DNA from: DASWZN01 sp963841635
Lineage (GTDB): Bacteria > Acidobacteriota > Terriglobia > Bryobacterales > Bryobacteraceae
Assembly: GCA_963841635.1 (NCBI GenBank)
Contig: CAWJDO010000002.1
Span: forward strand, 1,984,001 to 2,048,000
Direction: 5' to 3'
DNA length: 64,000 nt
The position numbers and the translations under genes are program-made. Numbering within the stretch: the first letter of the stretch is position 1; every line of letters begins with the position of its first letter. Below are positions 50,708 to 58,234 of the stretch, piece by piece. The notes under the pieces are model-generated. The model made no database searches. It saw only the letters and a list, made by a program, of their open reading frames with translations, and was not told the origin of the DNA.

Positions 50708-51796
50708 CTACTCGTCGGTCGGCTCCACCAGTTTCTGCACGTTCACCATGTAGATGGCCGGCTTGCCGTCGCGGTCGCTCTGGTAGAAGACGCGCTGGCT
50801 GTCGGGAGAGAAGACCGGGCGCACCGTGGCCGCGTCGCTCGAGCGGTGCTCGCAGAGCGGCAATTCCCGGTGCGTGACCTTTAGCAACAACAAAATGTAG
50901 GGCGAAGCTCTGTTCGCGCTGGCGCCCACGAAAATGGACCCGTTGGCGTTGGGCGCAAACGATGCGTACTGGCTGGTGGAGGCCACCAGGCGCTCGGTGT
51001 CGCTCGCCGCCGCCCACTCCCGGATGGTGTTGAGCTTCCCGGGGACCGTTGGGACATTCAAGTAGACCAGGCTCCCGCCGTCGGCTGACCAGAACGCCGG
51101 TCCCGAGCGCCCGGGAGCCAGCGGCAGCCGCCGGCTTTTCCGCCCGCCCGCTTCCCAAAGCGCCAGGAAGCCGTCTCCGTCGCGGAAAAGGATGTCTTCG
51201 TGCCGGGGGCGGGGCAGCGGATCCCCGAGCGGCGGTGTAGCTTCGAACGCGGTCGCCGCCGCGCCCTTCGCGCGTAGCGGCGCCACGCGCAGGCGGTAGC
51301 GGCCCGCACCGGCCTCGACCAGGCAGGCCACGGTCCCATCCTGGCTGATGCTGAAGCCGCGCGCGCTCCAGCCCTCGGGCACGCGGTAGATCTCCACCTC
51401 GCGCATGGTGACGAATACGAGCTGCTTCAGGACCGGACCGTCGAAAAAGAACACGCTTCGGTCATCCGGCGCGAGCACGGGAGAAGAAGGGTCGAGCGCA
51501 CCGGCGTCCGTCAACTGCCGCGCCTCGCCCGTCGACAGGAACATCTGCATGAGCTGCTGTGCGCCGGTCTGGTCGCTCGCGTAGAGCAGGAACGTGCTCT
51601 TGCGCGAGACCACTCGATGACTGGAGGGCGCCCGGATGCTCGCGTGCTTCGGCGAGGTGAGCCGCGTCACGGGAAACTCGGTGGCGGGGTCCGCGTAGCG
51701 CAGGCGCTCGGCGGGAACAGGGTGGGCCTTCCTCTCGGCGGCGTACGCGCCGGCGGCGGCCAGCGAGGTCAGGAAGCCGCGCCGGGTCCCGGTCAT
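50708..51796 (-). CDS. Secreted TolB-like beta-propeller protein (oligogalacturonate-lyase-like)
   Basis: A 362-residue protein whose N-terminus, TGTRRGFLTSLAAAGAYAAE, has the twin arginine of a Tat signal. The rest contains PD40/TolB-like propeller repeats, for example SHRVVSRKSTFLLYASDQTGAQQLMQM and VRPVFSPDSQRVFYQSDRDGKPAIYMV. The opening RLTSPKHASIRAP resembles the oligogalacturonide lyase family, but the catalytic residues could not be verified. It may act on pectin fragments in the periplasm or may be only a binding propeller. Confidence 0.72.
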   Translation of the reverse strand: MTGTRRGFLTSLAAAGAYAAERKAHPVPAERLRYADPATEFPVTRLTSPKHASIRAPSSHRVVSRKSTFLLYASDQTGAQQLMQMFLSTGEARQLTDAGALDPSSPVLAPDDRSVFFFDGPVLKQLVFVTMREVEIYRVPEGWSARGFSISQDGTVACLVEAGAGRYRLRVAPLRAKGAAATAFEATPPLGDPLPRPRHEDILFRDGDGFLALWEAGGRKSRRLPLAPGRSGPAFWSADGGSLVYLNVPTVPGKLNTIREWAAASDTERLVASTSQYASFAPNANGSIFVGASANRASPYILLLLKVTHRELPLCEHRSSDAATVRPVFSPDSQRVFYQSDRDGKPAIYMVNVQKLVEPTDE

Positions 51797-51800
51797 GTTG

Positions 51801-51906
51801 TGGGGCGGACCCCCTGGTCCGCGCGGGTCCCCCTGGACCCGCCTTGCCGATGAACGGCGACCAGGCCGACGGGGGCGTCGGCCGCGGACCAGGGGGTCCG
51901 CCCTAC
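51801..51906. repeat. Long compound palindrome of family B modules
   Basis: The outer arms are GCGGACC-CCCT-GGTCCGC (51805-51822) and GCGGACC-AGGG-GGTCCGC (51884-51901), each a hairpin and also perfect complements of each other. Inside lie GCGGGTCC-CCCT-GGACCCGC (51823-51842) and GGCCGACG-GGGG-CGTCGGCC (51864-51883). The whole can fold as one long arm or as four small ones. Confidence 0.9.
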
Positions 51907-51965
51907 TACGAAATCTGCGAGCATACTGTCCAAGCCCGATCTTCTCACGGGTCGGCCGCCGGGTC

Positions 51966-52745
51966 TCAGCCTCGCCGGGTGAACAGCAGGCCGGACCAGG
52001 TTTCGTCGATGGCGCAGACCTTGTAATCGACCCACCCTGCCGCCAGGCCGAACGAACGCACCGCTGTCTCGTTCAGGTCGGTCGCGATGCCCGATGCCTT
52101 CTTCGGCCACGCGATCCAGGCGCTGCCCCCGCCCTCCAGCAGGCGCGCGGCAGTGGGGAAACGCTTGCGCAGATCGCTCATCGACATCGCAAACAGCAGC
52201 ACCAGGCTCGCTCGCCCGCGTGCCCCGCGCCGGATCTCCACCTCCGGCGGCAGCGGATCGAGCCGGCGCTCGAAACCCTCCGGAGCTTCGAGCAGCGCGA
52301 CGGTCGTTCCAGTCCGTATGCCCAGCTTCTTGGCCAGCGGAGCGCCGGCGTAGAAATCCATGGTCGACGGCACCCTGGGCGTGGCGGGCGCGTTCGCGAG
52401 CGCGGATTTCAGGGCCGCCGCGATGCCCCCCCATTCCGCGTAGGTGGCATCCGGAAGCAACTGGCGGATTCGCTCCACCTTTTCCGGCTCTCCGCTCGCG
52501 AACACAAGCGGCACCAGGCGAGTGGCTTTCTGTCTTCGCAGCTCGACGCCGACGGCGCGTCCCTGGGACGGCAGGCGGCTAAGGTCGATCACGAAGGCGT
52601 CGGGAACGTTCTGGCCCAGGGCCCTCAGCTCCGCCGCTCCGCCGCGCGGTGCCAGACAGGTGGATTCGAACCCGGCCGCCCGCAGCGTCTTCGCGCGCGC
52701 CGCTCCTTCAGCGTCGTTCCAGTGGATCAGGACAATGCGGGGCAC
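51966..52745 (-). CDS. DUF3052 protein with N-terminal receiver-like domain
   Basis: A 259-residue soluble protein. Residues 1-125 look like a receiver or flavodoxin-like domain (IVLIHWNDAEGAARAKTLRAAGFE, DAFVIDLSRLPSQGRAVGVELR). The C-terminal half is DUF3052: KKLGIRTGTTVALLEAPEGF and AWIAWPKKASGIATDLNETAVRSFGLAAGWVDYKVCAIDETWSGLLFTRR. DUF3052 has no known function. The receiver part keeps an Asp (D54) but lacks the usual acidic pair near the start. It lies 9 bases after the M23 peptidase stop on the same strand. Confidence 0.85.
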   Translation of the reverse strand: MPRIVLIHWNDAEGAARAKTLRAAGFESTCLAPRGGAAELRALGQNVPDAFVIDLSRLPSQGRAVGVELRRQKATRLVPLVFASGEPEKVERIRQLLPDATYAEWGGIAAALKSALANAPATPRVPSTMDFYAGAPLAKKLGIRTGTTVALLEAPEGFERRLDPLPPEVEIRRGARGRASLVLLFAMSMSDLRKRFPTAARLLEGGGSAWIAWPKKASGIATDLNETAVRSFGLAAGWVDYKVCAIDETWSGLLFTRRG

Positions 52746-52754
52746 GCCGCGGGC

Positions 52755-53642
52755 CTAGAACGGGAAATCGCGGTGGACCGAGTGGGCCGCCGCCATGCTG
52801 CGATTGAGATAACGGGCCGGATTTTGGGGTGTGCCGAAGCGGCGCACCTCGTAGTGAAGGTGCGGGGAGGTCGCGCGCCCGGACTGTCCCACGTCGCCGA
52901 GCACGCCGCCCTGGCGGACCTCCTGCCCGGCCACCACCGCAAACCGGGAGAGATGCGCGTAGTAGGTCTGGAATCCGTTGCCGTGGTCCACCACCACCAC
53001 CCGCCCGAATCCGTTCATGATACTGGCAAACACCACCACTCCATCGGCCGACGCGTGTACCGGAGTGCCGTACGGCGCCCCAATGTCCACGCCGCGATGC
53101 AGCGCGCCTTCACCGGAGAACGGATCCATCCGCCTTCCAAAGGCGCTCTGCAGCCGGCCATCCACGGGCCAGACCGCCGGGACGATGTTGGTCTGCCAGG
53201 AGCGCGGGTAGCGGTGCGAGTACGCCGAGAGGTTGGCGCTCCGCAGGAAGTCGTATTCCTTGAAGGATTCCTGAAGGGTCGGCACCAGGCGGCCCTCGCT
53301 CGAAATATCCTCCGGGCCTTCGAGCTTCTGCTTCAGTCCGTAGGCCATCGAAACCTCGCTGGCGAACACCTGCAGTTCGGCCAGCTGATGATTCGTTTGG
53401 GTGGCGTCGGTCTGGAGGTTATGGTAGCGGGCGCGCAAAGCGGTGATTTCCTGCCTGAGGGCGTTATAATTGGCAACCTTCCAGGCCATGCGCGCGTAAC
53501 TCGATATGAAGCCGACGACGGAAAACAGGCCCACTACGGCGAGCGCGAACACGGCGTAGAGAATGCGCTGGGATACGTGAATCCTGCGAAGCCTGCCGTG
53601 TAAGGAGTGCGCGACTACTAAAATAAAATAGGGCTGTTTCAT
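52755..53642 (-). CDS. M23 family peptidoglycan endopeptidase, membrane-anchored
   Basis: A 295-residue protein from ATG 53642. One membrane helix (about 27-48) is followed by a coiled coil (about 55-105) and an M23/LytM domain (about 155-280). The zinc ligands are intact: H182 and D186 in LHRGVDIGAPYG and H263 in SPHLHYEV, with H230 in YYAHLSRF. It should cleave peptide cross-bridges of the cell wall. The frame is open further upstream but without a convincing start. The long spacer upstream carries a hairpin cluster. Confidence 0.9.
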   Translation of the reverse strand: MKQPYFILVVAHSLHGRLRRIHVSQRILYAVFALAVVGLFSVVGFISSYARMAWKVANYNALRQEITALRARYHNLQTDATQTNHQLAELQVFASEVSMAYGLKQKLEGPEDISSEGRLVPTLQESFKEYDFLRSANLSAYSHRYPRSWQTNIVPAVWPVDGRLQSAFGRRMDPFSGEGALHRGVDIGAPYGTPVHASADGVVVFASIMNGFGRVVVVDHGNGFQTYYAHLSRFAVVAGQEVRQGGVLGDVGQSGRATSPHLHYEVRRFGTPQNPARYLNRSMAAAHSVHRDFPF

Positions 53643-53830
53643 TGAACCTTGTCGTTCAGACCACCCTTCCGTCAATCGGCCGCCAGAGGGCATACGAATA
53701 GGCCTGCCTCCCGACTTCCGGGGAGATTCCACGTAGGATCAAAGATCTGTCAGACCGCTCAGAACGCACCAGCTCCGAACACAGAACTGTAACACACTCC
53801 TGACACCTGCGGTCAAGTCCCCAATGAAGG

Positions 53831-54114
53831 CCCCAATGGGGGTCCCCCGCAATGGGGGGGGCCGGCGGCGTGCCGGCGACCTGTCGTCGAGCCTCCGCGT
53901 CCCGCAGTCAAGCCTCCTAAAGGAGGTGCCGGCGGTTCCGGATAAGTCTCCCTGAATCGCAGTTGCGGGCCTTCCGCGCGACGCTCCGGCCCGAGTACAC
54001 TGGACTCAGGAGACCCCGGCGCGGGCCGGGCGATTAGCGGCTGGGTGCTTTACGGGCCGCGGGACGGGGACTTACGTAGCTCGGCCTACTGCCGTTTCCG
54101 GTAAACACAAGGCC
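53831..54114. other. Cluster of short hairpins between divergent M23 and PilZ genes
   Basis: CCCC-AAT-GGGG (53831-53841), CCCCC-GCAAT-GGGGG (53844-53858), GCCGGC-GGCGT-GCCGGC (53861-53877), CCTCC-TAAA-GGAGG (53913-53926), CCCGGC-GCGG-GCCGGG (54015-54030), GCGGC/GCCGC (54037-54060) and GGCCT/AGGCC (54083-54114). CCCCAATG is repeated around the first two. The CCTCC stem sequesters a ribosome-binding-site-like GGAGG. The 53643-54136 spacer has no gene I can support. It could be a leader RNA for the PilZ gene or a repeat cluster. Confidence 0.5.
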
Positions 54115-54136
54115 GGCTCGGACCGATGGGTTTAGT

Positions 54137-54529
54137 ATGGAGGACAGGCGTTTCGAACCGCGCTTACTTTGTGCCGACCTGATCGACGTGTGGTGGATCG
54201 ATCACTCCGGTCGAAAGCACAAGGGCTTGGCCAATCTGGAGGATATCTCCAATTCCGGGGCGTGCCTTCAGGTGGATGCACCCGTGCCCTCGGAGACTCT
54301 GCTGCACATCGAACATCCTAAAGCCACCTTCGAAGGGCTGGTGCGCTATTGCGTGTACCGCGAAACGGGCTACTTCCTAGGGGTGCACTTCGAAGCCGGG
54401 TTCCGGTGGGACCGCCAGCGTTTTCGTCCCAAGCATCTCTTTGACCCGCGCACCCTGCTTGCCCGTGGGCGCAAGGATTGTGGGGGCAAGGAGAAGCCCC
54501 GTCCGCCCGCGGGTGGCGCTACTCAATAG
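54137..54529 (+). CDS. PilZ-domain c-di-GMP-binding protein
   Basis: A 130-residue cytosolic protein with a PilZ domain in residues 1-105. Both c-di-GMP-binding motifs are present: RxxxR at R5-R9 (RFEPR) and DxSxxG at D36-G41 (DISNSG). The later GYFLGVHFE also fits the fold. The C-terminal 30 residues are charged and Pro/Gly-rich. A stand-alone PilZ protein usually relays c-di-GMP to a motility, secretion or polysaccharide system. It overlaps the end of the convergent dehydrogenase gene by 7 bases. Confidence 0.9.
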   Translation: MEDRRFEPRLLCADLIDVWWIDHSGRKHKGLANLEDISNSGACLQVDAPVPSETLLHIEHPKATFEGLVRYCVYRETGYFLGVHFEAGFRWDRQRFRPKHLFDPRTLLARGRKDCGGKEKPRPPAGGATQ

Positions 54530-55494
54530 GCGCAGAGCCAGCGGACTTTCTCGACCACCTTGTCCGCATTGGGCAGGAAAGCATCCTCGAGCGGCGGACT
54601 GTACGGGATCGGCGTGTCCGGCGAGGCGATGCGGACTACCGGCGCGTCCAGGCAATCGAAAGCGCGCTCGGTGATGCGCGCGGCGATCTCGCCGCCGAAT
54701 CCGCCCGTCAGCGTGTCCTCGTGCAGGACGATGGCGCGCGAGGTCTTGCGCACGCTCGCCAGAATCGCCTCCTCATCGAGCGGGACCAGCGTTCTCAGGT
54801 CCACGATCTCGACGGAGATGTCCTCCGCGGCCAGCCTTTCGGCTGCCTCCTGGGCTGTGTAGACCATGGCGCCGTAAGTGATAATCGACACGTCCGTACC
54901 CTCACGAAAGACGCGGGCTTTGCCGATCGGTACGGTGTACTCCGTCTCCGGGAGGTCTTCCTTGATCCTCCGGTAGAGCCCCTTGTGCTCGAAATACAGA
55001 ACCGGATCGTTGTCCCGGATGGCGGATTTGATCAGGCCCTTCGCGTCGTAGGCGGTGGCTGGAGCGATGACCTTGAGCCCCGGGACGTGGGTGAACCACG
55101 CCTCCGGATTCTGCGAATGGAACGGGCCGCCGCGGTTGCCTCCGCCCGAGGGCGCGCGAATCACCAGCGGCACCCCGGCGTTCCACCGGTACCGGCACTT
55201 GGCAGCGAAGTTCACGATCTGGTCGAAGGCGCAGGTGATGAAGTCGGAGAACTGCATCTCGGCCACCGGCCGCAGGCCGAACATGCTCGCCCCGATGGCG
55301 GCGCCCGCGATGGCCGCTTCTGCCAGCGGGGTATCGACGACACGCCGTTCGCCGAACTTCTCCAGCATGCCCGCCGTGATCTTGAAGGCGCCCCCGTAAG
55401 CGCCAATGTCCTCGCCCAGCAGGAACACGTTCGGGTCCCGCTCCATCTCTTCCCAGATCCCCTGGCGTATGGCTTCTAAATAGGTGGTCGGCAT
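54523..55494 (-). CDS. pdhB: Pyruvate (or 2-oxoacid) dehydrogenase E1 component, beta subunit
   Basis: A 323-residue protein with the usual E1-beta start TYLEAIRQGIWEEMERDPNVFLLGEDIGAYGG and RVVDTPLAEAAIAGAAIGASMFGLRPVAEMQF. The C-terminal transketolase domain has HEDTLTGGFGGEIAARI and SPDTPIPYSPPLEDAFLPN. With E1 alpha it decarboxylates a 2-oxo acid on thiamine diphosphate and acetylates the lipoyl group of E2. It follows the alpha gene by 3 bases. No E2 gene is in the window. Branched-chain 2-oxo acids cannot be excluded as substrate. Confidence 0.93.
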   Translation of the reverse strand: MPTTYLEAIRQGIWEEMERDPNVFLLGEDIGAYGGAFKITAGMLEKFGERRVVDTPLAEAAIAGAAIGASMFGLRPVAEMQFSDFITCAFDQIVNFAAKCRYRWNAGVPLVIRAPSGGGNRGGPFHSQNPEAWFTHVPGLKVIAPATAYDAKGLIKSAIRDNDPVLYFEHKGLYRRIKEDLPETEYTVPIGKARVFREGTDVSIITYGAMVYTAQEAAERLAAEDISVEIVDLRTLVPLDEEAILASVRKTSRAIVLHEDTLTGGFGGEIAARITERAFDCLDAPVVRIASPDTPIPYSPPLEDAFLPNADKVVEKVRWLCAY

Positions 55495-55497
55495 GGC

Positions 55498-56520
55498 CTA
55501 CTCGTAGACTCGGTCCAGAAGCGTGGCCGGATCCGGGTAAGGGCTTTGCTCGGCCCACTGAATGGCCTCGTCCACTTCCTGGCGGATGCGGGCGCAGGCG
55601 GCGTCGATCTCCGCGCGGGTTTTCCAACCCTTCTCGGTCATCAACTGCTCGACGCGCAGGATCGGATCCTTGGCCGCCCATTCGGCGAACAGGTGCTCGG
55701 GCACGTATCCGGCGGCGTCGTGCGCGGCGTGGCCGGTCATCCGGAAGGTTTTACATTCCAGCAGGTACGGACCCAGGCCCGCGCGGGCGTGCTGCGCAGC
55801 GCGCGCGGTGGCCTCATAGACCGCGAACGCGTCGTTCCCATCCACGATTTCCGCCGGAATCCCGTAGGCGGGACCGCGGTCGGCAATATTGGGGCAGACC
55901 ATCTGCTTGTCGAGCGGCGTCGAGTAGGCGTACTGATTGTTGTTGCAGATCAGCACCAGCGGCAGCTTCAGGACCGCGGCGAAGTTGACGCCCTCGTGCC
56001 AGTCGCCACGGCTGGTTGCGCCGTCGCCGAAGAAGCACAGCGTGACACCGGACTCGCCCTTGTACTTCTGGGCGAAGGCCGCGCCCGCGGCAACCGGGAT
56101 CGCCGCGCCGATGGCGCTGATGATAGCCACGATCTTCAGCCGCAGGTCGCCCATATGCATGTTGCCGTCGCGACCCTGGGTGGGCCCGCCGACACGTCCC
56201 ATGTACTGAGCGAAGATCTGCCTGGGATGGACGCCGCGGATGAAGTAGGCCGCCATGTCGCGGTGGCAGGGGAACAGGATGTCCTCGGGATCGGCAGCCA
56301 GCGCCGCGCCCGTGGAGATTGCCTCCTGGCCGCGGCCTACATAGACGCCACCGGCGATTTTGCCCTGCCGGTAGAGCTTCTTTTCGATGCGTTCCTCCAC
56401 TTCCCGCATGAGGAACATGTAGGTGTGAAACCTTTGGGCCAGCTCAGCGTTGGGGTCCGGCACTTCATCCTCCAACAGCCGCCTGGCCCCGGGTAGTGCC
56501 AGAAGTTCGGTGGCAGCCAT
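55498..56520 (-). CDS. pdhA: Pyruvate (or 2-oxoacid) dehydrogenase E1 component, alpha subunit
   Basis: A 340-residue protein from ATG 56520 (GGAGAG upstream). The thiamine-diphosphate motif is FFGDGATSRGDWHEGVNFAAVLKLPLVLICNNN (GDG...NN). The phosphorylation-loop-like region of E1 alpha is present as MTGHAAHDAAGYVP. GGPTQGRDGNMHMGD is the typical substrate-channel stretch. It forms an alpha2beta2 E1 with the adjacent beta subunit. The frame is open for 52 codons upstream of the chosen ATG with no homologous look. Confidence 0.93.
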   Translation of the reverse strand: MAATELLALPGARRLLEDEVPDPNAELAQRFHTYMFLMREVEERIEKKLYRQGKIAGGVYVGRGQEAISTGAALAADPEDILFPCHRDMAAYFIRGVHPRQIFAQYMGRVGGPTQGRDGNMHMGDLRLKIVAIISAIGAAIPVAAGAAFAQKYKGESGVTLCFFGDGATSRGDWHEGVNFAAVLKLPLVLICNNNQYAYSTPLDKQMVCPNIADRGPAYGIPAEIVDGNDAFAVYEATARAAQHARAGLGPYLLECKTFRMTGHAAHDAAGYVPEHLFAEWAAKDPILRVEQLMTEKGWKTRAEIDAACARIRQEVDEAIQWAEQSPYPDPATLLDRVYE

Positions 56521-56731
56521 AAAGCTCTCCGGGGATGTATTCCGGGCAGGCACGCGTCGAGCGGCCGGCCCAAGTCGAGCCCTAAAGCCTGAGTATACCT
56601 GTTTCAGGCGCAGATGCAAGCACGATTTATGCAAAGCGCGTACTACATAAATGCTGTAAATGGCTTGGACCGACACCTTCGTCTACTAGCTTCCGGAACG
56701 TCCTTCTGGCCTAATCGCTATCAGAACCTGA

Positions 56732-56770
56732 GGAGGCAGCCCACGGAGGCAGCCCATGGAGGCAGAGATG
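56732..56770. repeat. Three 13-bp tandem units, each with GGAGG, at the VOC gene start
   Basis: GGAGGCAGCCCAC, GGAGGCAGCCCAT and GGAGGCAGAGATG follow each other. Each contains a ribosome-binding site. The second unit ends in the ATG at 56756 and the third holds the ATG at 56768, so two overlapping start regions exist in the same frame. Confidence 0.85.
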
Positions 56771-57457
56771 ATAACGGACGAGGTCCGCAGTAAGGACGCC
56801 ACCACCAAAGCGAGCGCCGCGACGATGGACACGAAGCTTGAGGTCATCGTCATCCCCGTCTCGGATGTTAACCGTGCGGAAGAGTTCTACGCCAGGCTCG
56901 GTTGGCGTCTCGACGCCGACTTCGCCGGCGGTGACAGCTACCGCGTCATCCAGTTCACGCCGCCTGGCTCCGCGTGCTCGGTCATCTTCGGCAAGAACGT
57001 CACCGCGGCGGAGCCCGGGTCGGCTCAGGGCCTGTACCTGATCGTCTCCGGCATCGAAGCCGCCCGTCGCCAGTTGCTCGCTCGCGGTGTCCAGGTCGGC
57101 GAGGTGTTCCACGACGCTGCCGGCGTCTTCAATGGCCCCGACGAGCCCTACCTGTTTGGACGGCGCCGGGTCAGCGGTCCGGCTCCCGGCCATACCAGCT
57201 ACCGCTCGTTCGCCTCGTTCAAGGATCCCGACGGCAACGGCTGGCTGCTGCAGGAGATCACGACACGGCTTCCGGGGCGCATCGACCCTGCCGCGACCTC
57301 GTTCGGCTCCGTAAACGATCTGGCGAGCGCGCTTCGGCGTGCCGAGGCCGCCCACGGCGAGCACGAAAAACGCACCGGGCAGCGCGACGAGAACTGGCCC
57401 GACTGGTATGCCGCCTACATGGTGGCCGAGCAGGCCGGGACGGAGGTGCCGAAATGA
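56756..57457 (+). CDS. VOC (glyoxalase/bleomycin-resistance) family protein
   Basis: A 233-residue protein (or 229 from ATG 56768; ATG 56825 would give 210). The VOC domain starts at LEVIVIPVSDVNRAEEFYARLGWRLDADF, and the second half has HTSYRSFASFKDPDGNGWLLQEITTRLPGR. The C-terminal GEHEKRTGQRDENWPDWYAAYMVAEQAG is typical of a family common in soil bacteria. It would bind a metal and act on a small organic substrate. Its stop overlaps the SDR start by 4 bases (ATGA). Confidence 0.88.
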   Translation: MEAEMITDEVRSKDATTKASAATMDTKLEVIVIPVSDVNRAEEFYARLGWRLDADFAGGDSYRVIQFTPPGSACSVIFGKNVTAAEPGSAQGLYLIVSGIEAARRQLLARGVQVGEVFHDAAGVFNGPDEPYLFGRRRVSGPAPGHTSYRSFASFKDPDGNGWLLQEITTRLPGRIDPAATSFGSVNDLASALRRAEAAHGEHEKRTGQRDENWPDWYAAYMVAEQAGTEVPK

Positions 57458-58212
57458 GCGCCGCAAACGCTTCTCCCCTCCAACGTCAACCGGGACTCCT
57501 CGGGCAGACCGTCGTCGTGATCGGCGGAAGCGCCGGAATCGGGCTTGAAACGGCCCGGCGAGCGAGCGCCGAGGGAGCCAGGCTGATCCTCACCGGCCGG
57601 AATCCCGAGCCCCTACAGCGCGCCGCCAGCGAGCTCGACGCGCTGAGCAGCGCGGCCTTCGATGCCAACGATTCCGCTTCCCTAGAGAGGTTCTTCGGCG
57701 ACCTGCCGGACAGGATCGACCACGTGATGGTGACGGCGGGCAAGCCCCACTACGGGCGCCTCCTCGACATGGATCTCGCCCAGGCGCGCCTCGCCCTCGA
57801 GGAGCACCTCCTGCTGATGCTCCAGGTCGCACAGAACGCCGCCCACAGGGTGAGGCCGCCCGGCACGCTGCTGTTTATGGGCGGCACCGGCGGTCGCCGC
57901 CCAAGCATCGGAACCGGTATCGCCTCGACAGTGACCGCTGCACTCCCGGCTCTCACTGCCAACCTGGCGCTCGAACTCGCGCCCGTCCGGGTCAACCTCA
58001 TCGCCCCTGGCTTCGTTGACACGACGTTGTCGGCATCGCTCCTCGGCGACGAACTCGAAAACCGCCGCCGTCAGCTTCGCACCACGCTTCCCATCCGGCG
58101 CGTTGTCGAACCGGCCGACGTCGCCGCGCTCGCCGTACACATCATGACCAACACGGCCCTCACCGGCGCGACTTACGACATCGACGGCGGGCAGCAGTTC
58201 GTCGCCGCCTAG
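57454..58212 (+). CDS. SDR-fold protein lacking the catalytic YxxxK
   Basis: A 252-residue Rossmann-fold protein from ATG 57454. The cofactor motif is VVVIGGSAGIGLETARR, followed by LTGRNP and VNLIAPGFVDTTLSASLLGDEL. In the place of the catalytic YxxxK the sequence reads GIASTVTAALPAL, so both Tyr and Lys are absent. I recall a subfamily with this feature and the same C-terminal TGATYDIDGGQQ. It may reduce its substrate by another mechanism or act as a binding protein. It is translationally coupled to the VOC gene. Confidence 0.88.
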   Translation: MSAANASPLQRQPGLLGQTVVVIGGSAGIGLETARRASAEGARLILTGRNPEPLQRAASELDALSSAAFDANDSASLERFFGDLPDRIDHVMVTAGKPHYGRLLDMDLAQARLALEEHLLLMLQVAQNAAHRVRPPGTLLFMGGTGGRRPSIGTGIASTVTAALPALTANLALELAPVRVNLIAPGFVDTTLSASLLGDELENRRRQLRTTLPIRRVVEPADVAALAVHIMTNTALTGATYDIDGGQQFVAA

Positions 58213-58234
58213 CCCAGGTCAATGCCACAGGCCA

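Noticed and set aside
52655..52700. GGATTCGAACCC string recalling a tRNA T-loop
   Set aside because: It lies inside the DUF3052 gene in good coding context, and no acceptor or anticodon arm can be built around it.
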